This document shows, one piece after another, positions 26,270-35,551 of a stretch of 64,000 bases of DNA; the stretch's first letter is position 1; each line of letters starts with the position of its first letter. The notes beneath the pieces were generated by a model that was not told the DNA's origin, did not search any database, and saw only the letters and a program-made list of their open reading frames with translations. The stretch is from Streptococcus cuniculi (GTDB taxonomy: Bacteria; Bacillota; Bacilli; Lactobacillales; Streptococcaceae): the NCBI RefSeq assembly GCF_004570575.1, contig NZ_SPPD01000002.1:1-64000 (forward strand), written 5' to 3'. The translations under genes were made by a program, and so were the position numbers.

Positions 26270-28993
26270 ATGAAGAAGATATTTTCGAAAGGGACAGCTT
26301 TCATTCTAGCCTTACTTTTACTGATTACACTAAGTGGGGCCTTGATCTATTCAAATTTGAGTATGAAAGAGGAGAAAAAAGTTGAGAAGCCGACTATTGC
26401 TTTAGTCAATGAAGATGTTGCATCTGATTTTAATGGCCAGAGTTACAATTTTGGGAAAAGCTTTGTTTCGCTAGTATCAGATGATCCAAATTATGATTGG
26501 CAAGTAGTATCTCGTTCAGTGGCTGATAGAGCTTATGAAGAACAGTCAGTTGATGCGGTAGTATATATACCAAATAGTTTTTCAAAAGATATTTTAACAT
26601 TACAAGAACTTTCACCGACGCAGGCAAAAATAGATTATAAAATTCAGCAACAATCAGACAATGTTTCTGAAATTGCCTTAAAGGGGAAAGTGGTAGACCT
26701 CCTTTATGATTTTAATAAAAGTGTTATTAAAATGTATTATGCGAGCATCGCCAACAATTTGTCAGAGGCAGAGGGGCAGTTAAATGGAGCTCTAGGAAAA
26801 CATGAAAGTTTGGTTACTGGATTGACCAATAATGTTGATGCTCCTTTTAAATCTACCTACCCACGTTACGATACCTTTATCAATGGAACGAATCGACTCA
26901 AGTCTATCAATTCCTTAAATGTGACTGCTCAAAATACATTTACGGATTCAACGACCAAGCTATTGTCTGAAACCGGGAAAAATCTTTCAGACCAGCTACC
27001 TGCGATTGAAGCGTATGCTAATTTACAGAAGCAAATTAGTGAGATTAATGTGAGAAATGCTAATGAAGCAATTGAAATGCAGGCAACAAGAGATGAGGAA
27101 TTTTACCGTCAGCATTTTGACATCTTGCAGCAAACAATCTATAGTAAATTAGGTGCCGTAAATTCTAGAATTGGAGATAATGGAGTAGATACTGGTGGTC
27201 TACTCGGAGAACTTCATTCAAAAGTTACAGACTATAACAAAATGATGCAGAAGACAAAAGGAAATATTGATAACTACTCAAAAACTCTGAAAGAGAAGCG
27301 AGAAACTTTATTATCTTTAGAAAAAGATGTATATCAAAAGTTTTTCAATCAGACAATAGATCCGACAGTTGAAAATTTTGACTTTTCAAATTTAGAAACA
27401 GATGATAATGCTCGAGCTGGTCTCGCGAGTATCATCAAAAAGTCTTTTGAAGATACGGATAATATTGACAAGTCTGCTTATACTGAGAAATTGAAGAGTT
27501 TAATTGGTGGGATTTCAGTTAATTCGACAGATTATAAACTCGATGAACTTGTGGCACATCAATCATTAACTCCTGAGAGACGAGACCAATATGTCTCTGA
27601 ACTTCATCTCATTGAAAGGTATGCTGCTGCATTTGAAATTCCGACAGGAAATGTGAATGTTGAGTTACAAGAGGTACCAGGAGATGAAGAGACTGAACAG
27701 AAGTTTAGTCAAACCATAAATGTTCATGTACCGGCAAAAACAACCTATGTTTCATCAGCAATTCCAAAGAAGTATGTTGTTGAAGTTTTGGGTGACGTTG
27801 AGGGAGGAGAAGTTAAGCGGTCAAGTGTGAGCCTTAATAACCAAACTGAAAATGATGTAACCTATACTATAAACATTACAGGTACCTTAGAAAAAGATAG
27901 TACTAGTGATAGTTTTGAGTTATCATGGAAGGATACCAATAAAAAGGTTGAAGTTTCAAAGACTAGTGTCAGCTTTACGCTGGTGCCACGTGATAAATCT
28001 ACTAACTATTACAAATATGTTGCTGTTGATCATTTCAGTGATCTCCTACAGTTATTTAACCAAATTGATGTCATCGCTAATACTGTTACACTCTTATATG
28101 GTGAACCGGGAGCAGATTATACTTCACTTTCACAGGCTACTACAGCAAAAGATTTCAAAGAGCATTCTTCTTCTTCAATAGTTGCACTATATGGCAACAT
28201 GGATAGAGAAAATATTGCCAAACGACTTCACAATGATGATGTAGTGGCTTATAAGGAGTCGGGTGAAGGATCAATTGATAAGATTGTAGCGACTATTCAA
28301 TCTTTAAACACTGTCATTACAGGCTTGGAAAAGGATTCGAAGCTCTTGTCAGAAAATATGCCGGAATCCTACTTTGCTTCGACAGTCCAATCGATGCAAT
28401 TATGGTATGAACAGACAATGAGTCAAGTAGAAGATGAATATAAAAAATGGAAGAAGGCAGAGTATTCGCAATTAACCGTACGACCATGGAGCGGAGTTAA
28501 TTCTTCTAATGAAAAAGATTTGTACGTAGATGATTCTTCAGCATTATATAATCAACTTCAGACTATGATTCGAAATACTGCACAAGTAGTTGAAACAACT
28601 ACTCAAAGTTCGCAGACTGTTCAAGACAATTCGAAAGAATTTGACACACTGGTAGAAAATGCGACAACTATTCAAACTGAAGCGCAAGATATTTTGACCA
28701 GTGCAGATAGCTTAACAACTACAGGGAATATTGATGTTGTTTCAAATAAAGGATATGCTGAGAACTTTTCAAAAATCCTTGCGAATACGCGAACTCAGGG
28801 AGTAAATAAGGATCATCTGTATACATTTTTTGCAAATCCAATTATTAGTGAGAATATCACCCCTACTCAAAAAATAGCAGCACCAAAAGCGACTGACTAT
28901 AGATGGATTTTAACATTCCTAGTCGGCTTAGCGCTTGGTATTGTGCTGATGATGGGAATGGCTCGCTTAAGTAAGCAAGGAAGTCAAAATTAG
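26270..28993 (+). CDS. esaA: Type VII secretion protein EsaA
   Basis: A 907-residue YueB/EsaA protein. A transmembrane helix near the start (AFILALLLLITLSGALIYSN) and one at the end (WILTFLVGLALGIVLMMGMA) enclose about 840 extracellular residues with long helices and a beta region around 460-590. EsaA forms a long extracellular stalk on the secretion apparatus and, as YueB, is the receptor for phage SPP1 in B. subtilis. It normally sits between esxA and essA; here it is downstream of essC and the LXG cassette, with its own promoter. GGAGATCC precedes the ATG. It ends before a very strong terminator. Confidence 0.9.
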   Translation: MKKIFSKGTAFILALLLLITLSGALIYSNLSMKEEKKVEKPTIALVNEDVASDFNGQSYNFGKSFVSLVSDDPNYDWQVVSRSVADRAYEEQSVDAVVYIPNSFSKDILTLQELSPTQAKIDYKIQQQSDNVSEIALKGKVVDLLYDFNKSVIKMYYASIANNLSEAEGQLNGALGKHESLVTGLTNNVDAPFKSTYPRYDTFINGTNRLKSINSLNVTAQNTFTDSTTKLLSETGKNLSDQLPAIEAYANLQKQISEINVRNANEAIEMQATRDEEFYRQHFDILQQTIYSKLGAVNSRIGDNGVDTGGLLGELHSKVTDYNKMMQKTKGNIDNYSKTLKEKRETLLSLEKDVYQKFFNQTIDPTVENFDFSNLETDDNARAGLASIIKKSFEDTDNIDKSAYTEKLKSLIGGISVNSTDYKLDELVAHQSLTPERRDQYVSELHLIERYAAAFEIPTGNVNVELQEVPGDEETEQKFSQTINVHVPAKTTYVSSAIPKKYVVEVLGDVEGGEVKRSSVSLNNQTENDVTYTINITGTLEKDSTSDSFELSWKDTNKKVEVSKTSVSFTLVPRDKSTNYYKYVAVDHFSDLLQLFNQIDVIANTVTLLYGEPGADYTSLSQATTAKDFKEHSSSSIVALYGNMDRENIAKRLHNDDVVAYKESGEGSIDKIVATIQSLNTVITGLEKDSKLLSENMPESYFASTVQSMQLWYEQTMSQVEDEYKKWKKAEYSQLTVRPWSGVNSSNEKDLYVDDSSALYNQLQTMIRNTAQVVETTTQSSQTVQDNSKEFDTLVENATTIQTEAQDILTSADSLTTTGNIDVVSNKGYAENFSKILANTRTQGVNKDHLYTFFANPIISENITPTQKIAAPKATDYRWILTFLVGLALGIVLMMGMARLSKQGSQN

Positions 28994-29053
28994 AATAGTT
29001 ATTTTGACATAATATTACATAGAGATTTTGCCGAAACAGTCGGTCAGTTACAA

Positions 29054-29102
29054 AAAAGAACTTTGGGAGGTGGAATAACGCTCTACCTCCCAAAGTTCTT
29101 TT
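29054..29102 (+). terminator. Very strong terminator after esaA
   Basis: AAAAGAACTTTGGGAGGT (29054-29071) and its exact complement at 29085-29102 form an 18-bp perfect stem around 13 bases, with A and T runs on both sides. It can work in both directions. Confidence 0.85.
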
Positions 29103-29122
29103 ATATGAGTCATTTTAAGGAG

Positions 29123-29190
29123 ATAATTATAAGTCCCTATAGGAAAGCTAGGATAAATGTGATATAATATGTATGAGTATGGGAGGTAGA
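29123..29190 (+). repeat. Module promoter segment, copy 1 (repeated at 32606)
   Basis: A 68-base segment including an extended -10 (TGATATAAT, 29160-29168) and the GGAGGT ribosome site of module 4. It recurs identically at 32606-32673. Here it is the working promoter of the gene at 29194. Confidence 0.85.
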
Positions 29191-29193
29191 AAT

Positions 29194-29577
29194 ATGAAAA
29201 AAATATTAAAAATACTAGGACTTGTTTGTTTCATTATCGGACTGAGTATAGGAGGATTTAAAATGTATCAATATAAAGAAAAACAGAAGATGATAGCTAT
29301 TGCTCACAGCAAAGAAGCTAGACAATTATATGAGGACTATATGAGAAATTTGGATAAGTCTGCATTGACAGAGCAAGGAAAAATACGAGATTACCAAATA
29401 GTAGATCAAAGTGTTTACTATAATCCTATGGGAGGGATGGCTGTAACAGTATATTTGAATAATAATCCTAAAAGTGATATCCAATTTGGATTGGTGCAGA
29501 AAGAGGATGGTGAACTGGAGCTGTATGGCGTAACGTATTCGAGTGAAGTGCGTCAATTACTTGAAGGAGAAAGGTAA
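29194..29577 (+). CDS. Single-pass membrane protein, module 4 (candidate immunity)
   Basis: A 127-residue protein with an N-terminal transmembrane helix (ILGLVCFIIGLSIGGFKM) and an extracellular domain. The frame opens at 29173, but ATG 29194 with GGGAGGTAG eight bases before is the true start. Its stop overlaps the toxin start by one base (TAATG), as in module 1. It shares size, topology and order with the proteins at 9525 and 10255. An immunity role against the next gene's product is inferred. Confidence 0.6.
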   Translation: MKKILKILGLVCFIIGLSIGGFKMYQYKEKQKMIAIAHSKEARQLYEDYMRNLDKSALTEQGKIRDYQIVDQSVYYNPMGGMAVTVYLNNNPKSDIQFGLVQKEDGELELYGVTYSSEVRQLLEGER

Positions 29578-30841
29578 TGCATAAAAAATATATTGATGAA
29601 GAGCATCTGCAAATTGCAATGACCGAGTATTTAAATCCCAGTCTTAATAGGATTGTTACTACTCCTGACGGTCGAAGCATTGGGACCGTAACACAAGTGT
29701 ATGATGATGTCAAAGGAACAGGCGAGCAAGTTTACGCTATTGTAAACGATCCTAAGTTAAAACCTAGTGAAGTATCAGAGGTAACAGTATTATTTCGAGG
29801 TTCTACAGGGATTAATCAAATTACAGAACAGCCTAAAGATGTTTTTGACGATTGGGTAAAAAACGATCTTCTCATAGGTCTTAGGGTTCAAGCGCAGGAA
29901 CATCCAAACTATAGTAAAAATGTCGATCGTTCTACCCCACAGTTAAAAGCTGCAGCAGAGCATTTGAAAACAATAATGGCAAGTTATCCTAATGCTAAAA
30001 TTAATATATATGGGCATTCTCTTGGATCTATGAAGGCTCAGTATTCCATAGCTGATTTATCACAAGAGGATATTTATCGAATTCAATATGCTTATATTTA
30101 CAATGCTCCTAATGTATACGGTATACTAGATGATTATCAAAAAGAGACAGTTGATTTGATAAAAGGAAGAATTTACAATTTTGTTGATCCGAAAGATTGG
30201 ATTAGTATGGTTGGACGGGATATGAAAAAGGGGAGTATTGATGCTGTTGGCCAAGTGTACTATGTAGATAGCAAAGATTTGGGTATGTCCGATCAGCATA
30301 TGACATATGGGTATCAATTAGATAAATATGGTAATATTAAGCTTCTTTCTATTTCCTCTTCTTCTATATTTAAGAAAATCTCTAAGAACATGCAGAATTA
30401 TTACGCGAAAAAGGCTAAGTTTGGTTCAAAAGCGAGCAGTTTGTCAGCGAATGAAAAATTGTATTTAGATAGTGAACAAGCATCAATTATTGGGAAAGGC
30501 TTAGGCGAGACTGTTCAACAAATACATGATCGTATTCAGAGCTTGAAACAGATCAGTGTTCAAGACTCAGAGAAACTTTGGTCTGAAACATTACAAGTTC
30601 CGTGGGGATTTAGTCTGACTCCAGCTGAGGTACAGTCAGCTTATATAGAAGCAGGTATGACACATCTATCAATTGTTGAGAATACACGTGATTATGGTGA
30701 TGAAATAGTAGAAAATCTACTAATTTAAAATCAATATTTGAGACACTGGAAGCCTCAATCCAAAATGGAATTCAAGAGAAATTATCACAAGATGCAGATT
30801 TCGCAAAGGATTTTAAGTTATGGCAGAATATGAATGGATAA
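29577..30841 (+). pseudogene. Lipase-type T7SS toxin with late frameshift, module 4
   Basis: The main frame gives 383 residues (to 30728) with strand VLFRGSTG, the nucleophile elbow NIYGHSLGSMKAQYS, an Asp in FVDPKDWISM and a helical C-terminal part. It stops after EIVENLLI. The adjacent frame continues directly as STNLKSIFETLEASIQNGIQ to LWQNMNG and stops at 30839-30841. That end matches the module 2 toxin end and would overlap the partner gene by 22 bases, just as module 2 does by 19. One base change near 30715 explains it. The catalytic half is intact, but the last about 37 residues of the export domain are lost, so secretion is doubtful. A sequencing error or translational slippage cannot be excluded. 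Confidence 0.7.
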
Positions 30842-31212
30842 AAAAGATTAGAGATAATGAAACACTATTAGAAGAGTCATATTTGACGTTTCAGAGTGAA
30901 CGAGTACGGATTGAAAATCAAATTTGTCAACTTTCCACTAAGAAAAATCAGTTATTGCAGTTGCTTGATTCTAGACAAGATATTGTTAGAAGATATTTAT
31001 ATTCTCACGATAGAGATATGACAGAAGAGTTTCAAAAACTGAAAGATATGTTTCAACAATACTTTAATTATTCAGATGAAGTCTATTATATAGAGAGAAA
31101 ACGATTGGACTATGAGTATGAAAAGCTTGAAGAAGATTATCAGCGTACAAAATATAAGATAGAAGAAAAGATAGCAGAGGCTTATCGAGAAAAGAAAAAG
31201 TCGGGAGGTTAG
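30820..31212 (+). CDS. Coiled-coil T7SS partner, module 4
   Basis: A 130-residue charged coiled coil (ERVRIENQICQLSTKKNQLL; later YDYEKLEEDYQRT-type heptads), the counterpart of the protein at 12007. Its start falls inside the restored reading frame of the toxin. No signal peptide. Likely an export partner of the module 4 toxin. Confidence 0.62.
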   Translation: MAEYEWIKKIRDNETLLEESYLTFQSERVRIENQICQLSTKKNQLLQLLDSRQDIVRRYLYSHDRDMTEEFQKLKDMFQQYFNYSDEVYYIERKRLDYEYEKLEEDYQRTKYKIEEKIAEAYREKKKSGG

Positions 31213-31219
31213 TGAGTGT

Positions 31220-31513
31220 ATGGGCATGATGGAAATGATTGAGGATTTCTTGACAGATGGCACAGTTGAAATTTGGGCACTTCAGAGAAAATTAGAGAAG
31301 TCAATGATTAGAAATTTTTGGGCTCCAGCTAAGAAGAAGTCTCAGGAAAACATAAAGATAGATTTTCACCAAAAAGTAAGAGAGTTGGGAGAAGAAACGC
31401 AAAGAGAATTAATGTCTATCAGTGAGCAGTTAGATGATTCAATGAAAGGAAAGTGGTCCACGAAAGTCCAAGAAACAGTTATTAATAAAGCTAAAGGATA
31501 TGCGCAGTTATAG
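31220..31513 (+). CDS. Small helical T7SS partner, module 4
   Basis: A 97-residue helical protein (MIEDFLTDGTVEIWALQRKL; ending NKAKGYAQL), the same length as the module 2 protein at 12389. It contains a central Trp (FWAPAKKKS) and a glycine turn near the C-terminus (MKGKWSTK). Expected as the second export partner. It ends three bases before a gene remnant from another module. Confidence 0.58.
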   Translation: MGMMEMIEDFLTDGTVEIWALQRKLEKSMIRNFWAPAKKKSQENIKIDFHQKVRELGEETQRELMSISEQLDDSMKGKWSTKVQETVINKAKGYAQL

Positions 31514-31515
31514 TT

Positions 31516-31587
31516 TTAGAGGCTTCTGAGGCAGCAAAGGATGGTGGGAGCCTAGAAACTCTGGGACAAACCGGTATTAGTGCGTAG
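31516..31587 (+). pseudogene. 3' end of a lost module-5-type coiled-coil gene
   Basis: The frame LEASEAAKDGGSLETLGQTG matches LEAFEEAKDGGNLETLEQKG at the end of the protein at 35552, at both DNA and protein level. Only the last 24 codons remain, directly after the module 4 genes. It shows that a whole further module once stood here or that recombination joined two modules. Confidence 0.75.
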
Positions 31588-31615
31588 CACTCACCCACAA
31601 AAAGATGAAAACTCG

Positions 31616-31661
31616 CACAAAGCCCTCAATTAGGTGTATAACTCCTAGTGAGGGCTTTGTG
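31616..31661 (+). terminator. Strong terminator before the IS66 remnant
   Basis: CACAAAGCCCTCA (31616-31628) and TGAGGGCTTTGTG (31649-31661) form a 13-bp perfect stem, extended inside by ATTAGG/CCTAG. It probably ended the module whose last codons lie just upstream. Confidence 0.75.
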
Positions 31662-31690
31662 GTTGATATTTTATTGAAAAATGAAGTAAC

Positions 31691-32604
31691 GTAACCGCCC
31701 CATAACAAGGTACCTATCCAACCACTCCCTCCTCCAGTATACTGTTATAAAAAACAAAACTGGAGGATTTTTTATGTCACACCCCATCGTCCCATTGACT
31801 GTTCCCCAATCTCGACGCTTTGAGAAGAAAAGCAGAAACGATATTCTGATGAAAATTCGTCTCGGAAAAGTGGAAATCACATTCTTCCAATCTATCAACC
31901 AAGAGGTATTGGAAACAATCTTGAATGAGGTACTAGTCTATAACCATTCATCTCAATGATTTAGGGCAAGTCTATTTGGTTTGTGGGAAAACGGATATGA
32001 GACAGGGTATTGATTCACTAGCCTATTTAGTGAAATGTCAATTTGAATTAGATCCCTTTTCTGAACAAGTCTTTCTCTTCTGTGGTGGTCGTAAAGACCG
32101 TTTCAAAGCACTTTATTGGGATGGTCAAGGTTTTTGGTTGCTTTACAAACGCTTTGAGAATGGGAAATTGACTTGGCCAAGTGATGAAAATGAAGTCAAG
32201 GCCTTAACATCAGAACAAGTAGACTGGCTCATGAAGGGTTTTTCCATTACTCCAAAAATAAATGTTTCAAAAAGTCGTGAGTTCTATTGAAATCATGGCT
32301 TTCTTTTAGGTATAATAAAGAAAATATCAGGAGGATAGCTATGAATTCACAAGATAAGTTCATTGAAAGTTTAACAAAAATGATTGAAGTCATGTCCAAT
32401 GAACTTGCTCTCCTTCGTGAACAAGTCGACACATATCATTCTGAGTCTTTTGGAAACGGCCAAGCGACATGGGCTTAACACTGAGAAATATATCGCTTAT
32501 CTTCTAGAAAATCTACCGAACGAGGAGACGCTCGCTAAAAAGGAGGTGCTAGAGTCAAAATAACTTTGGAACTTTTTCAATACACTCGGTTATGACGCGG
32601 TTAC
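31691..32604 (+). mobile_element. Degenerate IS66-family element
   Basis: Ends GTAACCGC..CATAAC (31691-31706) and GTTATGACGCGGTTAC (32589-32604) are inverted repeats with two mismatches. Inside, in order: a short tnpA frame (31774-31959); tnpB from about 31943 to 32290 (CGKTDMRQGIDSLAYLVK, FLFCGGRKDRFKALYWDG), whose expected ATG has become ATA at 31940-31942, leaving TTG 31976; and tnpC reduced to its first about 26 codons (32341 on) fused to its last about 35 (ETAKRHGLNTEKYIAYLLEN region, stop near 32564). The internal loss of tnpC removes the transposase core, so the element cannot move itself. No target duplication is seen at the ends. Confidence 0.8.
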
Positions 32605-32605
32605 C

Positions 32606-32673
32606 ATAATTATAAGTCCCTATAGGAAAGCTAGGATAAATGTGATATAATATGTATGAGTATGGGAGGTAGA
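32606..32673 (+). repeat. Module promoter segment, copy 2
   Basis: Identical to 29123-29190, with extended -10 and ribosome site, beginning one base after the IS66 right end. It now leads into the 3' scrap of a membrane-protein gene (32674-32736) and then the module 5 genes, so it may drive module 5. Confidence 0.85.
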
Positions 32674-32736
32674 GAAAAGATTTATTCTATCAATTTAGAA
32701 AGTACTAGAGGGGAGATTAATCACAAATGGCAGTAA
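32674..32736 (+). pseudogene. 3' end of a third module 5 membrane-protein paralogue
   Basis: The frame ending SINLESTRGEINHKWQ at TAA 32734-32736 matches NLEIIRGEVDDKWQ and NLNIIRGEVDDEWQ, the ends of the two following genes. It overlaps the next start in the same ten-base way (TGGCAGTAA over ATGGCAGTAAC). So at least three copies once existed in tandem. Confidence 0.75.
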
Positions 32737-33350
32737 CCGATAAAACTATACCCAAGAAGTCAAGGTGGAAAAAAATGATTGGAATCTTATTCTTAATCAT
32801 AGTGCTTTTAACAGGAGGAAAAATTTATATGGATAGAAAAAAAGTGGACGATCTGTATCGTCACGGTTTCTCGCTCTTGGAGGAGCAAATCGCAACCTAT
32901 ATCGTGGAACATTATGCTGGAGTGAGCAAAGTTGAGTTTTCACCGATTTATGTGGATAGGAGTACGGAAAGTTTAGATATCGTTCCAGTAATTTATGATA
33001 CGGATGGAAACCGAGCTGTACTAGGCGGTAATGTCCCTAAACAGAATATTATGTTTGCTACTTACGGTAGTCATGTAGGCCTTACTGCTATAGATTTTAC
33101 TATTGATGGAAATCATATTATTTATCTAGGAAATTCTAAAAATGGTGAAGAGATTGATGTATCTGATTCAACTGTTTTGCCTGAAGCTGCAAGGATTGAA
33201 AAATCAAGAGACATTGATGATAATATTGACGCTCTGATAGCTGATGGTCAACTAACAGCTATCTATAAGCAAGACGGTGGTAGCCCTAATGCAGAAATTG
33301 TCTATAATTTAGAAATTATTCGAGGAGAGGTTGATGACAAATGGCAGTAA
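32727..33350 (+). CDS. Single-pass membrane protein, module 5 copy A (candidate immunity)
   Basis: A 207-residue protein: basic start (MAVTDKTIPKKSRWKKM), a transmembrane helix (IGILFLIIVLLTGGKIYM) and an extracellular domain of about 165 residues. It is about 80 percent identical by eye to the next gene, differing mainly in the centre (residues about 75-130). Both overlap the following gene by ten bases through the shared ATGGCAGTAAC start. Two paralogues before one toxin suggest immunity to variant toxins; the divergent centre is the likely specificity region. The start is fixed by GGGGAG eight bases before. Confidence 0.65.
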   Translation: MAVTDKTIPKKSRWKKMIGILFLIIVLLTGGKIYMDRKKVDDLYRHGFSLLEEQIATYIVEHYAGVSKVEFSPIYVDRSTESLDIVPVIYDTDGNRAVLGGNVPKQNIMFATYGSHVGLTAIDFTIDGNHIIYLGNSKNGEEIDVSDSTVLPEAARIEKSRDIDDNIDALIADGQLTAIYKQDGGSPNAEIVYNLEIIRGEVDDKWQ

Positions 33351-33964
33351 CCGATAAAACGATGCCCAAGAAGTCAAGGTGGAAAAAAATGATTGGAATC
33401 TTATTCTTAATCATCGTGCTTTTAATAGGAGGAAAAATTTATATGGATAGAAAAAAAGAGGACGATCTGTATCGTCACGGTTTCTCGCTCTTGGAGGAAC
33501 AAATCGCAACCTATATCGTGGAACATTATGCCGGAGTGAGTAAAGTAGAGTTCTCCCCGATCTATGTGGATTGGAGTATCGATACGATTGAAACGGTTCC
33601 GGTCATTTATGATCAGTCGGGCAATCGAGCTATTTTGGGTGGAAATATTCGAAGCCAGAACATTAATTTTTCAGGATTTGGTGTTCCTACAGGATTCTAT
33701 GCTCTTGAGTTCAACTATAGCGGTAAACATATAATTTATCTGGGAGCTTCTAAAGATGGTGGAGAAATAGATGTATCTAATTCAACTGTTTTGCCTGAAG
33801 CTGCAAGGCTTGAAAAATCAAGAGAGATTGATGACAATATTGACGCTCTGATAGCTGATGGTCAACTAACAGCTATCTATAAGCAGGACGGTGGTAGCCC
33901 TAATGCAGAAATTGTCTATAATTTAAACATCATTAGAGGGGAGGTTGATGACGAATGGCAGTAA
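33341..33964 (+). CDS. Single-pass membrane protein, module 5 copy B (candidate immunity)
   Basis: A 207-residue paralogue of the gene before it, with nearly identical first 70 residues and last 60 residues and a different central part (ILGGNIRSQNINFSGFGVP against VLGGNVPKQNIMFATYGSH). It directly precedes and overlaps the module 5 toxin by ten bases, so it is the better candidate for the cognate immunity protein. The sharp similarity at both ends with a variable middle suggests recombination between copies. Confidence 0.65.
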   Translation: MAVTDKTMPKKSRWKKMIGILFLIIVLLIGGKIYMDRKKEDDLYRHGFSLLEEQIATYIVEHYAGVSKVEFSPIYVDWSIDTIETVPVIYDQSGNRAILGGNIRSQNINFSGFGVPTGFYALEFNYSGKHIIYLGASKDGGEIDVSNSTVLPEAARLEKSREIDDNIDALIADGQLTAIYKQDGGSPNAEIVYNLNIIRGEVDDEWQ

Positions 33965-35250
33965 CTGATAAGAATATACAAGATATAGTCAAGAGTCAAT
34001 TAAAAGACGGGATCTCTGACAATCAAGTTATTAGAGTTGGACAAAATAGTAATATCCGCTATTACAAAGTCATTAACCACATAAATGATGTGACACAGGG
34101 GTTGGCAGTGGTTCCAGTTGATGATTCTAAAGGGACAAACCCCCAGTATAACCAAGCCATTATCACAATTGCGGGAACACAAATGCCTTGGGATGACTCC
34201 AACCCAAATGTGTCAGATAGGTGGACCTCTACTAGCAATGCCTTTGGAGCTCAAAAAGGCCTAACAGCTCAGACGAAAGATATTGATGACTTTTACCAAC
34301 AAACCTTGTCTAAAAATCCTAATGTAACTGTTCAAATCATATCGGGGCACAGCCAAGCAGGACCGGGGACTGCTAAAATAGGAGCTAACCATCAAGTACC
34401 TAGGATTTATAATTTTCAGCCATGGGCCTCTGTTAGGGCTGTTCAAAATGGAGATTTTACAAAAGAAGAGCTGGGCTATTTAAACAAACATGCGATTGTC
34501 TACAGTGATGCAGGAAAAGATGTGACTTACATGGATGGTGGTAAGGGAAGGGTAACCTATGGACAAGTTTATACAGTGGAGGGGACGCTTGGACCGTTGG
34601 CCGACCATGATGTAAATCTTTTTAAGATAAAAGGCAACGCCCTAGATATAGATTACTACGTCAAAAATGGAGTATTCTGCTCAGGCATGACAGAAGACCA
34701 AGTACGGCAGGTAGCGAAAAAGAAAGCAAAGGATACGTGGTGGGATTGGGATGATGATGCGGAAGTAAAACGTTTGATGGCAGAATATAAAGATAAGTAT
34801 GGTTCTTTTGCCAGCAAGAGTGCCATCGATGATGTTCGTTCGAAAAATAAAAAAGCTAGAAAAGACTTGAAAACGGCATCAGGAGCTAAAGCGATATCCT
34901 TGCGTGAGGAGATTGTCCGCAGTACTGCTCAAATCGCCCATCTACAAAGCGAGGAATACGAGAAAGAGGTTCAGCGGCAATTACTTGCTACAAAAGAGAG
35001 AGTGCAAGATCATGTGACTACTTTTACCAATCAGGTATATGCCCAAGTCTCTGTTTTACCATCGTATGAAGTAGCAGGATTTTTAGCGGAATTGACCATG
35101 GAGACAGTCTGGGACGAAGGCATTGAAAGCCAGACACTTGCTGCTGCGAAAACTTACAGAGAAGCCTTGCACCGCTTTTCAGCCAGCTTAGATGAGGTGG
35201 CAGACCATATTATCGAGACTGATCAATCAGGTGTATTATTGTTTGAATAA
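33955..35250 (+). CDS. T7SS lipase-type toxin, module 5 (TslA-like)
   Basis: A 431-residue protein of the same layout as the module 3 toxin: strand IITIAGTQM, nucleophile elbow IISGHSQAGPGTAK (GHSxA rather than GHSxG), Asp and His candidates in YSDAGKDVTYMDGG and PLADHDVNLF, then a long helical C-terminal region (WWDWDDDAEVKRLM to HIIETDQSG). Its first residues (MAVTDKN) repeat the start of the membrane-protein genes before it. The helical part matches the restored module 3 end (WDEGIE). Both partner genes follow. This is an intact module; phospholipase activity is inferred from the fold, and the Ala after Gln in the elbow is unusual. Confidence 0.7.
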   Translation: MAVTDKNIQDIVKSQLKDGISDNQVIRVGQNSNIRYYKVINHINDVTQGLAVVPVDDSKGTNPQYNQAIITIAGTQMPWDDSNPNVSDRWTSTSNAFGAQKGLTAQTKDIDDFYQQTLSKNPNVTVQIISGHSQAGPGTAKIGANHQVPRIYNFQPWASVRAVQNGDFTKEELGYLNKHAIVYSDAGKDVTYMDGGKGRVTYGQVYTVEGTLGPLADHDVNLFKIKGNALDIDYYVKNGVFCSGMTEDQVRQVAKKKAKDTWWDWDDDAEVKRLMAEYKDKYGSFASKSAIDDVRSKNKKARKDLKTASGAKAISLREEIVRSTAQIAHLQSEEYEKEVQRQLLATKERVQDHVTTFTNQVYAQVSVLPSYEVAGFLAELTMETVWDEGIESQTLAAAKTYREALHRFSASLDEVADHIIETDQSGVLLFE

Positions 35251-35262
35251 GGAGGAGATGTA

Positions 35263-35550
35263 ATGTATTCATTAACTTACTTGGACGAATACTACGCAGA
35301 GTTTGAAAAAGAACAGGAACGTACCGCCATTCGCTCGGCTATAAAAATTCAGAAAGGGAATATCCTGATAGAGTATTCACTATCGAGCCAGGCATTAGAT
35401 GAACTCTCCGAAAAGATGAAGCAGTTTGCATCGGTTGCGGTGGCAGACGATTTAGCAGATGGATTATCTGGAAAGGCTGCTGATGCTGCGAAAAAATTTT
35501 TGGAAAATATCGAAAAGCCAGTATTAGATTGTCCTATAAAAGGAGTGTAA
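35263..35550 (+). CDS. Small helical T7SS partner, module 5
   Basis: A 95-residue helical protein (YLDEYYAEFEKEQERTAIRS; C-terminal LSGKAADAAKKFL). It is homologous to the module 3 protein at 14894 and ends one base before the coiled-coil partner gene. GGAGGAG lies before the ATG. Likely binds the helical C-terminus of the toxin for export. Confidence 0.65.
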   Translation: MYSLTYLDEYYAEFEKEQERTAIRSAIKIQKGNILIEYSLSSQALDELSEKMKQFASVAVADDLADGLSGKAADAAKKFLENIEKPVLDCPIKGV

Positions 35551-35551
35551 G

